64,000 bases of DNA, from the NCBI RefSeq assembly GCF_050624435.1, contig NC_134540.1, positions 107,227,739 through 107,291,738 on the forward strand, given 5' to 3'. The position numbers were made by a program, and so were the translations under genes. The stretch's first letter is position 1; every line of letters starts with the position of its first letter. This document shows positions 1 through 11,200 of the stretch, in pieces. Origin of the DNA: Tenrec ecaudatus (Eukaryota; Chordata; Mammalia; Afrosoricida; Tenrecidae). The notes below the pieces were generated by a model. That model saw only the letters and a list, made by a program, of their open reading frames with translations. It was not told the DNA's origin and did no database searches.

Positions 1-145
1 AAGATCCTCCAATGACTCCACAATGCAGCAAATTTCTACCCAACCCTATAGCCACCTGAGACCCCTTTTAACTTCTTGGTTCTAAAGTATATCCAACTCT
101 GAAATGGAACTGAATCCTCCCCGCTTCCTCCCTCCCCACCCCACC

Positions 146-290
146 CAAATCACTGCCATTGTGTTGATTCAGCTCTGAGCTACCGTATAGGATAGAATAG
201 AACTGCCATTGTGGGTTTCCAGGACTGAATCTATACAAGAGGAGAAAGCCCAATTTTTCTCACTCAGAGAGGCGAGTGCTTGAGCTTGGA
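146..290 (-). repeat. AfroSINE copy, diverged
   Basis: Antisense tail signature (CACTGCCATTGTGTTGATTC), then the body AGAACTGCCATTGTGGGTTT leading into the tRNA-like head. It is one of the many tRNA-derived afrotherian SINEs here. Confidence 0.7.
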
Positions 291-454
291 AATGTGATCT
301 AATAGAAGAGTTTGAGATCTGTGGTCATCCTAGCTGACAGACCTCTGTCAAGTTCACTTGGAGTTCCATTTTCCACAGCTATAGGAAAAATGATGTCTAC
401 CTCACAGGACCAATAGCATGTAAAAGGTGGCATGCAAGGAGCACTGCAGGAATA

Positions 455-565
455 AGATTTTCCTGCTGCTATCGAGTACATTTCACTGTGTAGAGGAGCG
501 CTTCCCCATAGTGTCCAACTGCTGATCCTGCAGTTAGCCGCCCAACACATAACCCAATATGAGTC
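455..565 (-). repeat. SINE fragment, weak
   Basis: Contains CTGCAGTTAGCCGCCCAACA and CATAACCCAAT, which resemble the antisense tRNA head of the local SINEs. The rest is too diverged to place. Confidence 0.4.
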
Positions 566-609
566 TCTCCATCTACCTCCAGTCAGCCTGGTAGCCCCCA
601 CAGCCACCC

Positions 610-1822
610 TTACAAACAGCTGGGAAGCGTGAACCAAGAGGAACTACAGGGAACCTTGGCATAGGCAGGTGAGCCTGGGGTTGGGGAAATTGCAGAACAA
701 GCTTTTTCCATTCTATGATGCTCACCTTGCCTACACAACTCCTGAAGACAAAGTGAGTAAATAAGCAAATGTGATGAAGAAAGCTGATGGTGCCCGGCTA
801 TCAAAAGATATAGTGTCTGGGGTCTTAAAAGCTTGAGGGTAAACAAGCGGCCATCTAGCTCAGAAGCAACAAAGCCCACATGGAGAACACACCAGCCTGT
901 GTGATCACGAGGTGCTGAAGGGATCATTTATCAGGCATCAAAGAACAAAAAAATCATATTCTTGGGTGCACACTTCCATGATACCATAGCTGAGGGCAAA
1001 TGGGTGCATAAGCAAATGTGGCGAAGAAAGCTGATGGTGCCCTGCTATCAAAAGGCATAGCGCCTAGGGTCTTAAAGGCTTGAAGGTAAACAAGCAGCCA
1101 TCTAGCTCAGAAGCATTAAAGCCCACATGGAAGAAGCACACCAGCCGGGGGGTCATGAGGTGTTGAAGGGATCAGGTATAAGGCATCATCAAAACAAAAA
1201 AATCTTACCATAGTGAATGAAGGGGGAAGTGCAGAGTGGAGACCCAAAGCCCATTTGTCGGCCACTGGAGATCCCCTTGCAGAGTCGGTCAGGATGTGAT
1301 GTAGCACCGATGAAGAATATAGCTTTCTTCTACTTCCTAAATGCTTCCCCCTCCACCCCCCCACTATCATGATCCGAATTCTACCTTGCAAGTCTGGATA
1401 GAGCAGATAGGAGCTGGAGGCACAGGGAATCCAGGGCGGATAATACCTTCAGGACCAGGGGTGTGAGGGGCGATGCTGGGAGAGTGGAGGGTGAGTGGGT
1501 TGGAAAGAGGGAACCAATTACAGGATGGACACGTGACCTCCTCCCTGGGGGATGGACAACAGAAAAGTGGGTGAAGGGAGACGTCAGACAGGGCAAGATA
1601 TGACAAAATAATAATTTATAAATTGTCAAGGGCTCATGAGGGAGGGGGGAGCGGGGAGGGAGGGGAAAAAATGAGGACCTGATGCCAAAGGCTTAAGTGG
1701 AGAGCAAATGTTTTGAGAATGGTGAGGGCAAAGAATGTACAGATGTGCTTTACACAATTGATGTATGTATGGATTGTGATAAGAGTTGTATGAGTCCCTA
1801 ATAAAACTATTTAAAAAAAGAA
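610..1822 (+). mobile_element. L1 3' UTR and poly(A) end
   Basis: 5'-truncated L1 holding only 3' UTR. It shows the motif GTCTTAAAGGCTTGAAGGTA twice (about 820 and 1068), in units about 247 bp apart. A G-rich segment (AGGGAGGGGGGAGCGGGGAG) follows, then AATAAAACTATTTAAAAAAA. It is the same family as the long L1 at 17.4-25.7 kb. Confidence 0.85.
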
Positions 1823-1861
1823 GAAGCCTTTTCAAACTGGATGGGCAAAACCGAATCAAGC

Positions 1862-1925
1862 CTCCAACCCTTTCAGTTAGCAGCTAAGCCCTTAACCACC
1901 TGCCTCCTGGAGGACTTCCAAGGAA
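1862..1925 (-). repeat. SINE head fragment
   Basis: CAACCCTTTCAGTTAGCAGC followed by TAAGCCCTTAACCACCTGC is the antisense tRNA-like head of the afrotherian SINE. The body is missing. Confidence 0.5.
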
Positions 1926-1929
1926 TCCA

Positions 1930-2335
1930 AGGGGATTTCAAGAGTGAATGATTTTTTTTTAAGTGACTAATTTAGGCAATTCGGGGATAACCAACCATCA
2001 GCTACTTTCTTCACTGTTAAGATTTCTCAGACGCTACACCAGAAAGATTAGGAATCTGCAGGTAGGGCTGGAGCAGCATTTCCCCTGCTTATATAACCAG
2101 GGATAGATTTTGCTCTCCTCAGCGCATCTCAAGGACAAGTTCAAGGAATGTACTATGATAAACCTAAAGTAGGGGTCTCCAGAGGGATGGGGCTCATTTG
2201 ACAATATCTAAAGACATTTTGAAGATCACAGCTGGCCTATTACTGATATCTAGTGGGCAGAGGCCAGTGATGCAGCTAAGTATCCTACATCAAACAAGAC
2301 ATCCACCAACAACTGAGTTATCTCATCTAAAATGT
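1930..2335. other. No recognised feature
   Basis: No repeat family, reading frame or motif was recognised in this intergenic stretch. Confidence 0.5.
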
Positions 2336-2440
2336 CAGTACCCAAAGCCAAACCAAATCTACTGCCATCAAGTTCATTTTAACTCATAGTGACCCCTCTA
2401 TAGGGATTCAGAGACTATAAATCTTTATGAAGCACCAACA
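2336..2440 (-). repeat. AfroSINE tail fragment
   Basis: CTACTGCCATCAAGTTCATT followed by AACTCATAGTGACCCCTCTA is the standard antisense tail and body. It is truncated before the tRNA head and directly borders the hexamer array. Confidence 0.7.
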
Positions 2441-2519
2441 CTATAGTTAGGGTGAGGGCTAGGCCTTGGGCTTGAGACTAGGACAGGGCCAGGCCTAGGA
2501 ATAGGGATAGGGGCAGTTA

Positions 2520-2790
2520 TAGTTAGTTTCAATTGCCTCATATGCATGTGGAACTTGGACCCTTAATAAGGAAGATCAAAGAAGTATTGATGCATTTGAA
2601 TTATGGTGCTGTTGAAGATTCCCAAAAGTACCATGGATTGCCAAAAGGAAAAAAAAAACAAAAAACCGTTCCGTCAGAATGCTCAGAAGTGGAGTCAGAA
2701 TGCTCCGTAGAAGCAAGGATGGTGAGACTTTGTCTCACATAATTTGGACATGTTCTCAGGAGAGATCAGCTAATGCTACTATATAGAGAT
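2520..2790 (+). pseudogene. RTE reverse-transcriptase C-terminal fragment, unit 1
   Basis: The frame at 2533-2742 contains ECSVEARMVRLCLT and a Trp-less version of the RTE C-terminal block. CATATGCATGTGGAACTTGG and AATTATGGTGCTGTTGAAGA are the nucleotide hallmarks shared with units 2 and 3 and with the RTE at 55.8 kb. It is dead. Confidence 0.65.
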
Positions 2791-3183
2791 CTAGAGCTAG
2801 GGCTAGGGGTAAGAGTGGAGTAAAGCTAGGGCTGGGACTAGGGCCAGAGTCAGGGTCAGAGTTAACATCAGGGTCAAGGTCAAGGTCAGGGCCAGTGCTT
2901 GGGCTTGGGCTTGGGCTAAGGGTAGAACTGGGGTTGGGTTTGTGATAACGATTGAGCTTGGGTTAGGGCTAGGATTTGGGCTTGGCATAGGGCTGTGACA
3001 AGATCTAGGACTAGGACTAGGGCCTGAACTGGGCCAATGCCAGGACTAGAGCCTGGGGTTGGGTTGGGGCTAATCAAGGACTGGGGCTAGCACTGGGCCT
3101 TGGACTTGGGCTTTTGCCAGGGCCGGAGCTAAGGCCAGAGATAGTGGCTAGGTTAGGGCCTGCAGCAGAGTTAGGGCTAGGGA

Positions 3184-3478
3184 CTAAAGTGCATCTGACC
3201 CATGATTTTCAATCACCTCATATGCTTGTGAAAGTTAGACATTGAATAAGGTAGACCAAGCAAGATCGATGCATAAGAATTATGGTGCTGTTGACGGATA
3301 TTGAAAGAACTATGGAATGCCAAAAGAACAAATAAATCTGTCAACCAGAATGCTCCTTAAAAGTACAGCTAAAAACAAAACAAAAAACAGCTAAAAAGCT
3401 CCTTGGGGAAATTTCCTCACTTACTCTGGACATGTTATATAGAGAGATCAATCAACAGCACCACTGTATAGAGATTTA
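3184..3478 (+). pseudogene. RTE fragment, unit 2
   Basis: Carries CAATCACCTCATATGCTTGT and AATTATGGTGCTGTTGACGG, parallel to unit 1, then ends in TATAGAGATTTAGAACTAGA at the same joint with the hexamer tract. It contains an extra A-rich insertion near 3370-3390. Confidence 0.65.
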
Positions 3479-3690
3479 GAACTAGAGCTAGGGCTAAGGC
3501 TAGAGCTAGATGCTAGGACGAAGGCCAGAGTGGGGAATAGGGTTAGGGGTAGGGTGAGGGTTTGGGCATGGACTTGAGCTAGGATGAGGTAGGGGTAGGA
3601 CGAGGGCTTGGGCATGGACTTAAGCTAGGGCTAGGGTTAGAACATCTAGGTCTAGGCTAGGGCAAGGGAAAAGGTTAGGGGTAGAGACTA

Positions 3691-3958
3691 AATCGCACCT
3701 GTCCCACACCGTGGTATTTTCAATCACCTCATATGAATGTAGAAGTTGGACACTGAATAAGGATGAGTGCAGATTATTGGTGCGTTTGAATGATAGTGCT
3801 GTTGAAGAATATTGAAAGCACCATGGACTGACAAAGGAACAGAAATCTGAAGGCCAGAATGCTTCTTAGAGGCATAACTTGAACACTCCTTACAAGGATG
3901 GAGAGGACTTTGGACATGTTACCAGGAGAGATCAGACAAAAGCACCACTATATACAGA
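3691..3958 (+). pseudogene. RTE fragment, unit 3
   Basis: Carries GGTATTTTCAATCACCTCAT and CACCATGGACTGACAAAGGA, aligned with units 1 and 2. It is followed by TATACAGAGCTAGAGCTCGA and the third hexamer tract. Confidence 0.65.
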
Positions 3959-4053
3959 GCTAGAGCTCGAACTAGGGCTAGGGATGAAGTTAGGGATAGG
4001 CTATCACCAGGGACAGGGATGGGAATAGGGTCAGGATCAGGGCCAAGGCTAGG

Positions 4054-4522
4054 TGTGGCAGTTGCATAACCTGTGAACTTGCGAAAGGATGAAGTCTAGC
4101 CTGTCAATCAGGTCACAGCTTGATGACCTCATTTGGAGGCGCTGTGAAGATAAATAGCTCACTGGAGGCCAGACACACATGCTTTCTGCTTCATCTTCCT
4201 GCTGACAAGCCACGTGGAGCTACGCTGATGGAGCTAGGGGAGCCACGTGGAGACCCTTGCCAGTGCTGAGATGCTTTCACTGTCAGTGGATCCACAAGAC
4301 TTTCCACCCACTGGCCTATGATCTTCCTGAATGTGTATATTGCCTAAGTCCGAAGAGGAATTTGATTGGTATTGGACATATGGGTTAATGTTAGACTTCT
4401 GGACTTGATCTGGACAGGGCTGGAATTTTTTCTTAATATATAATTGTTCTTTGATATAAAGTTCTCTCACACATATATGCATGTCTATGAATGTGCTTTT
4501 TTAGTCAACCCAGATTAACACA
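4054..4522. mobile_element. LTR-like element inserted in the hexamer array (5-bp TSD)
   Basis: 469 bp beginning TGTGGCAGTTGCATAACCTG and ending CCCAGATTAACACA. The flanking 5-bp duplication is CTAGG (4049-4053 and 4523-4527). TG...CA ends plus a 5-bp TSD suit a solo LTR, as in ERVL/MaLR-type elements. Relatives lie at 10584-11006, 43776-44333, 47552, 50690 and 60582. The exact family is not identified and the coding orientation is unclear. Confidence 0.65.
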
Positions 4523-4589
4523 CTAGGGGTTAGGGCCAGAGCCAAGGCCAGGGTAGGGATACTGCCAATGCAAGGACTAGGTCTAAAGA

Positions 4590-5170
4590 GGTCTTGTACA
4601 GCAGATTTACACGATGCAATGTGTGATTTCTTGACGGCTGTTTCCCTGAGCAATGATTCGTGGATTCAAGCAATACAAAATCCTTGACAACTCCAATCGT
4701 TTCTCTGTTCATTATGATGATATCACCTATTGGTCCACTTGTGAGGAATTTGGTCTTCGTTACATGAGTTAAAACCCATGAAGTCTGCAATCCTTGGTCT
4801 TCATCTACAAGTACTCTAAGCCCTCGCTTTCAGCAAGCAAATTTGTGCCACCTAATACATATTACAGGTTATTAATAAGTCCCCCCCCCCACTGCTGACA
4901 CCGTGTTCTTTCTCACAAAGTCCAGCTTCTTGGATTACTTACTCGGTAGACACATTGCTTAAGTATGATACAAGGATACAACCCCGATGCACACTTTTCC
5001 TGATTCTAAATCATGTTCTATTCCCTCATTCTGCTCAAATGCGTTTCTTGGTCTATGTACAGATTCTGAACGAGCACCAGGAAATGTTCTGGGATTCCTG
5101 TTCTTGTCAGTTTGTTTTGATTTACAGTTGAATGCCCTTGCAGAGTCCTGAGAGTGGGGATCCCCCATAT
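4590..5170 (-). pseudogene. RTE LINE fragment, reverse-transcriptase region
   Basis: The antisense match to the RTE polymerase region includes TACAAGGATACAACCCCGAT, TTGGTCTATGTACAGATTCT and GTTGAATGCCCTTGCAGAGT, which I recognise from elephant-type RTE. A C-run near 4880 and several frame breaks show decay. It lies head-on to the tandem RTE units. Confidence 0.6.
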
Positions 5171-5179
5171 CTAATGCCA

Positions 5180-5690
5180 AAAATTTTATTTGACAGAACT
5201 CTTAACTATATTATTATTTATAATCCAAGTTGAAAACATATACTCTTAACAGACGAGACCAAGGCAGTTAAAGTAGAATTCCTTTTATGCTTCTAAAAAT
5301 ATAACTGATTGTTCATAAAATTTTTGTTTCTCATATTTAATAATGTTTAAATCATTGATAAGAGCACAATAAATAAATCATTAATTTTCAATCTGAGTAT
5401 GCAAAGTGTCAACAATACATACAATCAAGATTGTGGACATGGTCTGTTTGGTCAGGAATAAAGGCAGGTCTTTGTGTGATAAAATCCAAGATGATAGACC
5501 TCCTACATATCTAGGTAACTATTATTAAATATTTAAGCTCTGTATCTATACTGTACTGATTTTTCACCTTTGACAGGGTGCAGTCTTACCAATGTTCTCT
5601 CTCTTAATGGAAAATATGAGTTTTCCTTCGCAATACAGGTTTCTGCCTTACAGGTTTCAGAAGTTAATTTTCACAAGCTTTATTGTAATA
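5180..5690. other. AT-rich intergenic DNA, nothing recognised
   Basis: No reading frame, repeat or RNA signal was recognised. Confidence 0.5.
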
Positions 5691-5694
5691 CATA

Positions 5695-5785
5695 ATCAAA
5701 ACCAAACTCACTGCCATTGACTCAAAGCTGACTCATAGTGATCACAGAGCGAGTTCAATTCCATATAGTTTCAGAGTAAAATTTT
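5695..5785 (-). repeat. AfroSINE tail fragment
   Basis: AAACTCACTGCCATTGACTC then AGCTGACTCATAGTGATCAC match the antisense tail. Only about 90 bp remain. Confidence 0.65.
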
Positions 5786-5939
5786 AGATTTACATAAATA
5801 TGTTTTCAAAGCAGAGAGACATTGTCAATATTTTTACTTATCAAGTAAACAATAAGTATTGTGCTGGCTTCTCTACCCTTTGTCAAAAATAACCTCTTAA
5901 ATACTATGCAATAATTAGGTAAAAATTCTCTCCTTTTAT

Positions 5940-6300
5940 AGTAATGGTTCTTAAATTTCAGTAGGTATCAGAATCACCTGATCTAAATACCAAACCCAAA
6001 CCAAACTCACCACCATGGAGTCAATGCTAACTCATAATGACCCCAGTTCCGAGACTGCAACTGTTGATGGGAGTAGAAAGTTCCGTCTACTTCCTGTGGA
6101 GCTGTTGGTGGTTTCCATCTGCTGACCACACAGATTGCAACCCAACTAGTACCCACTACACAGGGCTGTTGGGTCCTAACCCCAACAGTGTCTGACCCAG
6201 TAGGTATGTGGCAGGGCCTGAGAATTTACATTTCTAACAAGTGATCATGATGCTGAAGCTGCTGGGATGAAGACCAACTTGAAAACCATTGCTTTACAAT
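5940..6300 (+). mobile_element. MER5-type hAT-Charlie MITE, split by a SINE
   Basis: The left part has GTAGGTATCAGAATCACCTG. The right part has GGCAGGGCCTGAGAATTTAC and ATTTCTAACAAGTGATCATG, then GAAAACCATTG at the end. This is the MER5A/B consensus order. An AfroSINE is inserted in the middle. Confidence 0.75.
5988..6190 (-). repeat. AfroSINE inside MER5
   Basis: AAACTCACCACCATGGAGTC, ACTCATAATGACCCCAGTTC and the antisense tRNA head near 6150 are present. It interrupts the MER5 copy and so is younger than it. Confidence 0.7.
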
Positions 6301-7085
6301 CCATCGGAAAGTCCCATTTATTGAGGATCTATGAGTAAAATGTTTTACATACATTACTGAGCTAGTTATAGAATCCTACCTTGTAAGTATGGGGATCTCT
6401 TAAAATAAGGACTCTGGGTCTAAGAGGAGCTGAGGACAGAGTGGGATTAGGTAGAAAACAACAATCCACATAATCTAATTCTAACAGCTGCCTCATTGGC
6501 AGACTCATTTGAAAAGACAACCTTCTTCTAAAGAGGTGGGCAGTGCTTCCCTCAGGTTAGCACAGTGCTAAGGAAAAGTGTTTCTTACACAAAATGGGGC
6601 AAAGGCTTAAGATCGTGGAGAGGATAAGCTTATCTCTGAATTTTTGAAATAATCAAGGGTGAAATGGATCTGGCAACTAAGCCCAGCAATTATTTGGGCT
6701 GGTTCTTTCGGGATGGACTGAGCAAGAAGGGGCTTTGGGAAGGGGCAAGGCTGTTGTGGCATGCAGCCTCTGGGGAACAGAGATCTCTGGTTACCATGAC
6801 TGGCTCAAGCACATTCTATTAAGTCATAAAGTTTCCCTAAAATCCCAATGTGCAATCATGAAAGGGAAAAAGAATCTGTTCAGAAAAAATGTTAGTTTTC
6901 TATGAAAAGGAATCCTGCTTTCCCAGAAGAAGTAACTGTGGAGACATTAAGATATTTGGAAATTTTTGTTTATAAGGTATAAATGTGTACGTGTTTCATA
7001 ATAAAAAAATTGCTGCTGTCAAAAAGAGTGAAATGGATTTACTGTATAATTAACAAAAGAGATGACTGTATTTAATATGGCAGTG
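6300..7085. other. Intergenic or distal SPRYD7 flank, nothing recognised
   Basis: No repeat or coding signal was recognised between the MER5 copy and the most distal candidate polyadenylation signal of SPRYD7. Confidence 0.45.
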
Positions 7086-7089
7086 TTTC

Positions 7090-8167
7090 TTAATTATGCT
7101 TTTATTTTTCCAATACCGAAAACATACATACATAAAATAGTCCATAAAAAGAATAATCTCTCTTAAATTTACATTTACAGCCCCATTCTACTATTCTGTC
7201 TGCCAGTGTACACTGCTAACCAGTTGACACTTACTCTGGTGCTGAAGTGACACAGCATAATGGCCTGCAACAAAATGCTCTGACATTACTAAAGCACATA
7301 TTTACTTTTACAGAGAAAATTAAAGATAATATTATATAAACAAAATAGGCCATTTTGATTTAAAGAAGGTAAATTTTACAGTAAATGCATCGCAAAAACA
7401 CTAAGTTGCTAATAATATAAACTTCTGTCACTCTAGTGGCACAGTCAGTGCTAGATTATGGGAAGCCCCGCTCTAAAACGCCCTTAACTGACTTTGTGCA
7501 CAACTCAGTACAGTTATGTGTGGCTCACAGTTAACATCAGTAGTCAAAAGTCTGTCTAAGTACAAGGCATATTTTCTGTACCTGTTTATGCACAAAACAC
7601 ATTAAAGAAATACTTCCAGAAACACAGAAACATCTTTAACTTATGGAAATGGCAACATGATTCATGTCACAAAGTAGTGCGCGTTTATTATTTTATACTT
7701 CAGATCCTTAATAGACGCCTCAGGGAGGTTGACTTGTAACTCTCGTTAATACGACATTTGTAACCCAACGACAGTACTCAGAGCCACTAGATTACTGGAC
7801 TACGATTTAACATAGTTTTGAGGTCTAAGCTTCAGAATAACAAGACAAAATTAAAAACCCTCTCTATATCTCTATCAAAACAAATATTTTCTATAAGAAT
7901 GATTCCCTTTTAAATCTTTACATACATATTTCCATTTAATACTGTATTAAAACCATTATTAAATGTATTTAAATAAATAAACTGCCCCAAGTGCTGATTT
8001 TCCTAACATAAAACGTAAGTACTGAATACAATGCTTCTTAGACAACATTAACAATCATATTTTTAAGAATATACTTTCATCTATAGCTCAGGAAAGGGTT
8101 TTATTAAATGGTAAACAATTTTAATAGTACAGAAATACAGGTTTCAAAAACAAACAAACAAATACAT
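7090..8167 (-). other. SPRYD7: Probable SPRYD7 3' UTR
   Basis: An AT-rich, repeat-free stretch follows the stop codon. Minus-strand AATAAA signals lie at 8100-8105, 7684-7689 and 7101-7106 (TTTATT on the plus strand). The longest choice gives a 3' UTR near 1.1 kb. Which signal is used cannot be told from sequence alone. Confidence 0.5.
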
Positions 8168-8265
8168 TCAAAAGATTTGTTGTTCAAATAAAATTTTTTC
8201 AAAACCAGCTGGAGGAGTGTGATAAAATTCACTGAACTGGCAATCCAAAATTGCACTGTCATCAA
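8168..8265 (-). CDS. SPRYD7: SPRYD7 coding exon 5 and stop
   Basis: 98 nt encoding Val165 to Phe196 and a TGA stop at 8168-8170: [20 protein letters not shown] then [12 protein letters not shown]. The acceptor is TTTTCTAG|TT. The exon is not in the supplied list of open frames because it has no internal Met; I found it by matching the expected C-terminus. Confidence 0.94.
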
Positions 8266-11200
8266 CTAGAAAATAGAAAAAGAGAGAAATTAAAGACCTT
8301 AGTATGAATTAACACATAGTTTAAGATAATCTATCTATACTACTATAGTACTGACTTAAGAAAATAACAAACACACCTGCTTTCCAAGATACAAAATATA
8401 ATCCTCTGGGGTAAAATAGTTACAACAAAAAACAAAATAAAATGTATTGAAAAAATATACAAAAGGTATCAAAACATTTGTGGGAAAATCCCATTACTTT
8501 GTAATGCTGCTTTTCCACAGACTTTTTGAAGCCTCCTCATACAGAGTTTGCCGTGAAGGGGAGGCAGGGTTCAATCAACCCCTTTATAATGGTACCTACC
8601 TTCTTTGAGCCATTCACCGATTTCTGCTATCAGAATGGTCTTCATATAGAATAACTTCTTTTTTTCTATTTTGGTATTGTTATTTTTAAAAATCATTTTA
8701 TTGGGGGCTTGTATAGCTCTTATCACATCAATACATACATTCATTGTGTCAAGCACATTTGTACATATGTTGCCATCATTTTCAAAACATTTTCTTTCTA
8801 CTCGAGCCCTTGGTATCAGCTCATTTCCTCATTTCCCCCCTTCCCCACCCTCCCATCCTCATGAACCCTTGATAATTTATAAATTATTAATTTTGTCCCA
8901 TGTCTTACACCGATCACTGTCTCCCTTCACTCATTTTCCTTTGGTCCATCCCCCTGGGAGGGGGTTATGTGTAGATCATTGGTATCAGTTCCCCTTTCTC
9001 CCCCAATCTTCCCCTTCCCCTCCTGGTATTGCTCCTCTCATAATTATTGGTCCTGAGGGGTTTATCTCTCCTGGATTCCCTGGGTTTCCACTATTATCTG
9101 CACCTGTGTACATGCTCTGGTCTAGCCAGATTTGTAAGGTAGAATTGGGGTCATGACAGTGGGGGTGGGGAAGGAAGCATTAAAGAACTAGAGGAAAGTT
9201 GTACGTTTCATCAGTGCTATCCTGTACCCTGACTGGCTTGTCTCTGTCCCAAGACCCTTCTGTGAGGGGATGTCCAATGTCCACAGATGGGCTTTGGGTC
9301 TTCACTCTGCACTCCCCCTCATTCACACTGATATGATTTTTTGTTCTGGGTCACGTAACTTACAGTATATACTTGAATATAAGTCGACCTGAGTATAAGC
9401 TGAGGTACCTAATTATTACCTGGGAAACCAGAAAAACTGATTGACTTGAGTACAAGCCTAGGGTGGGAAATGCAGGATGTGAATTAACACAGAGACCAGT
9501 GGGGAGAGACGGAGCGCAGCCACAGACACATCCTTACCAGTTCAGCTGCCAGAATAAATGAATCCTACGGGTGCTTCTGGGAATTGGAGCCGCCACATCA
9601 TAGGATGGCTCTAATTGGTTAGATGTGAGTAAACAAACATTCAAAGCAGGGCTTTGAATGAACAGCGGAGGACAGGCAATCACCCATGAGCTGTTTCACC
9701 TCACTTGGCTTATACACGAGTATATATGGTATATCTTCTTTTTTACAGTTTTGAATAATTTTTTAACATGAGTATAAATTTCTTCTTACTTGCCTAGCTA
9801 TTTTCTGAAATTAAGATTACTTTCATAAATGTTTTATTTTGCAAAAAAAAGCCATGTCATGTACCTTCCATTTAGCTTCTTTTGATAACATCTTCCATGA
9901 TTATTGTACAAAATCGAGAAGCTGACATTGATATAATCTTTTAAACCAACTACAGGCTTTTTCAAATTTCCCCAGCCTTGTCATATACCTATTTGTATAG
10001 ACTTATGTTCTAGGCAACTTATCCCCTGTATAAATCTGTAGAGCCACCACCACAATCAGGACACAGAACTCTTTTATTCTCACCTTTTTGTTGTACCTAC
10101 CCTCCTCACCTTCTCCACCCAGCCCTACTCTGTGGTAACATCTATCTTGTTCTCTATCTCAATCATTATTTATCTAAGAATGTCACATGAATGAAAGCAA
10201 ATAGCATGTAACCTTTTGAGACTAGTTCATTTTACTCAGCATAATGTCTTTGAAGTCCACTCAAGATGTTGTTTGATCCTTTTTGTTGCTGAGTAGTAGT
10301 CCACGAAATGGATAACCACAGTTCATCGAACCATCATGTGCTTACTAAAGGACAATGAGGTATTCCCAGTCTGGGGCTATTAATAATAAAGTTGTTATGA
10401 ACAATCATTACAGGTTTATATGTGAACATAATTTCCAATCCTCTGGGATAAACACCCAAGAGTATGATTACTTGGCCATATATTACATTTAATTTTATAG
10501 GAAACTGCCAAACAATTTTGCAAAATTATTTTACACCAAATTATTTTTCAGAATTTGACATTTCTATCTGCAGTATATAGGGGTGTGGTAGCTACATAAT
10601 TTCATGTCAGCTTAAAGATACATAAAAGTGTAGAGGTGGTATTTAACCTGTCAATCAGCGTACAGCTTGATGGTGCCGCCTTGTGGGCGTGGCCTTCTCT
10701 TAACCTCCCCTGCTCTCTCTGCCTGCACCTTCCTGCTGTTGAATCACTTTTTGTGATGCTTCTACCACTATTGGATGCACAATACTTTGCACCCACCAGC
10801 CTGTGATATTCCTGCATTCTGTATCGTTGCATGGGGCTGGGTGAATCTGAAAAGGGACTTATGGACCAGTATCAGCCTTATGAACTTGAGTTGGACTGGG
10901 CTGGGATGTTTTTCTTAATATGCAATTACTTCTTGATATAAAGCTCTTTCTTGCACATATATGAGTGTCACTGGACTTGTTTCTCTAGGCAATTCGGCCT
11001 AACACAGAGGGGAATGAATTTCTCCAAATCCTTGCTAACATAACTCAAATGTCCTAGTAATTATTTTTTGTTTCAGTAATTTTGATGGGTATGTAAGAAT
11101 CATTTTTGTGGTTTTCATTTCAATATCCCTAATGGCTAATGATGTTAACACCTGTACATCCTTTGTGCTGAAATGTATGCTCATGTCTCTTGACCTTTTT

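Larger units (their letters stand above)
2440..4590 (+). repeat. Tandem composite array: RTE fragment plus GGGCTA-type hexamers, three units
   Basis: Three RTE 3'-ORF fragments (about 2520-2790, 3184-3478, 3691-3958) alternate with degenerate GGGCTA/GGGTTA hexamer tracts (2790-3183, 3479-3690, 3959-4053 and 4528-4590). The RTE pieces start and stop at about the same points: CTAAAGTGCATCTGACCCAT-like on the left and TATAGAGATCTAGAGCTAGG-like on the right. That points to duplication of a composite unit rather than three insertions. An LTR-like element interrupts the third tract. Confidence 0.7.

Noticed and set aside
2440-4590. Interstitial telomere made of TTAGGG
   Set aside because: The hexamers are mostly GGGCTA and degenerate, with few true TTAGGG, and alternate with RTE pieces.
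8671-9156. 161-codon plus-strand frame
   Set aside because: Translation of the antisense L1 3' UTR; C/T-rich tract gives Ser/Pro-rich protein.
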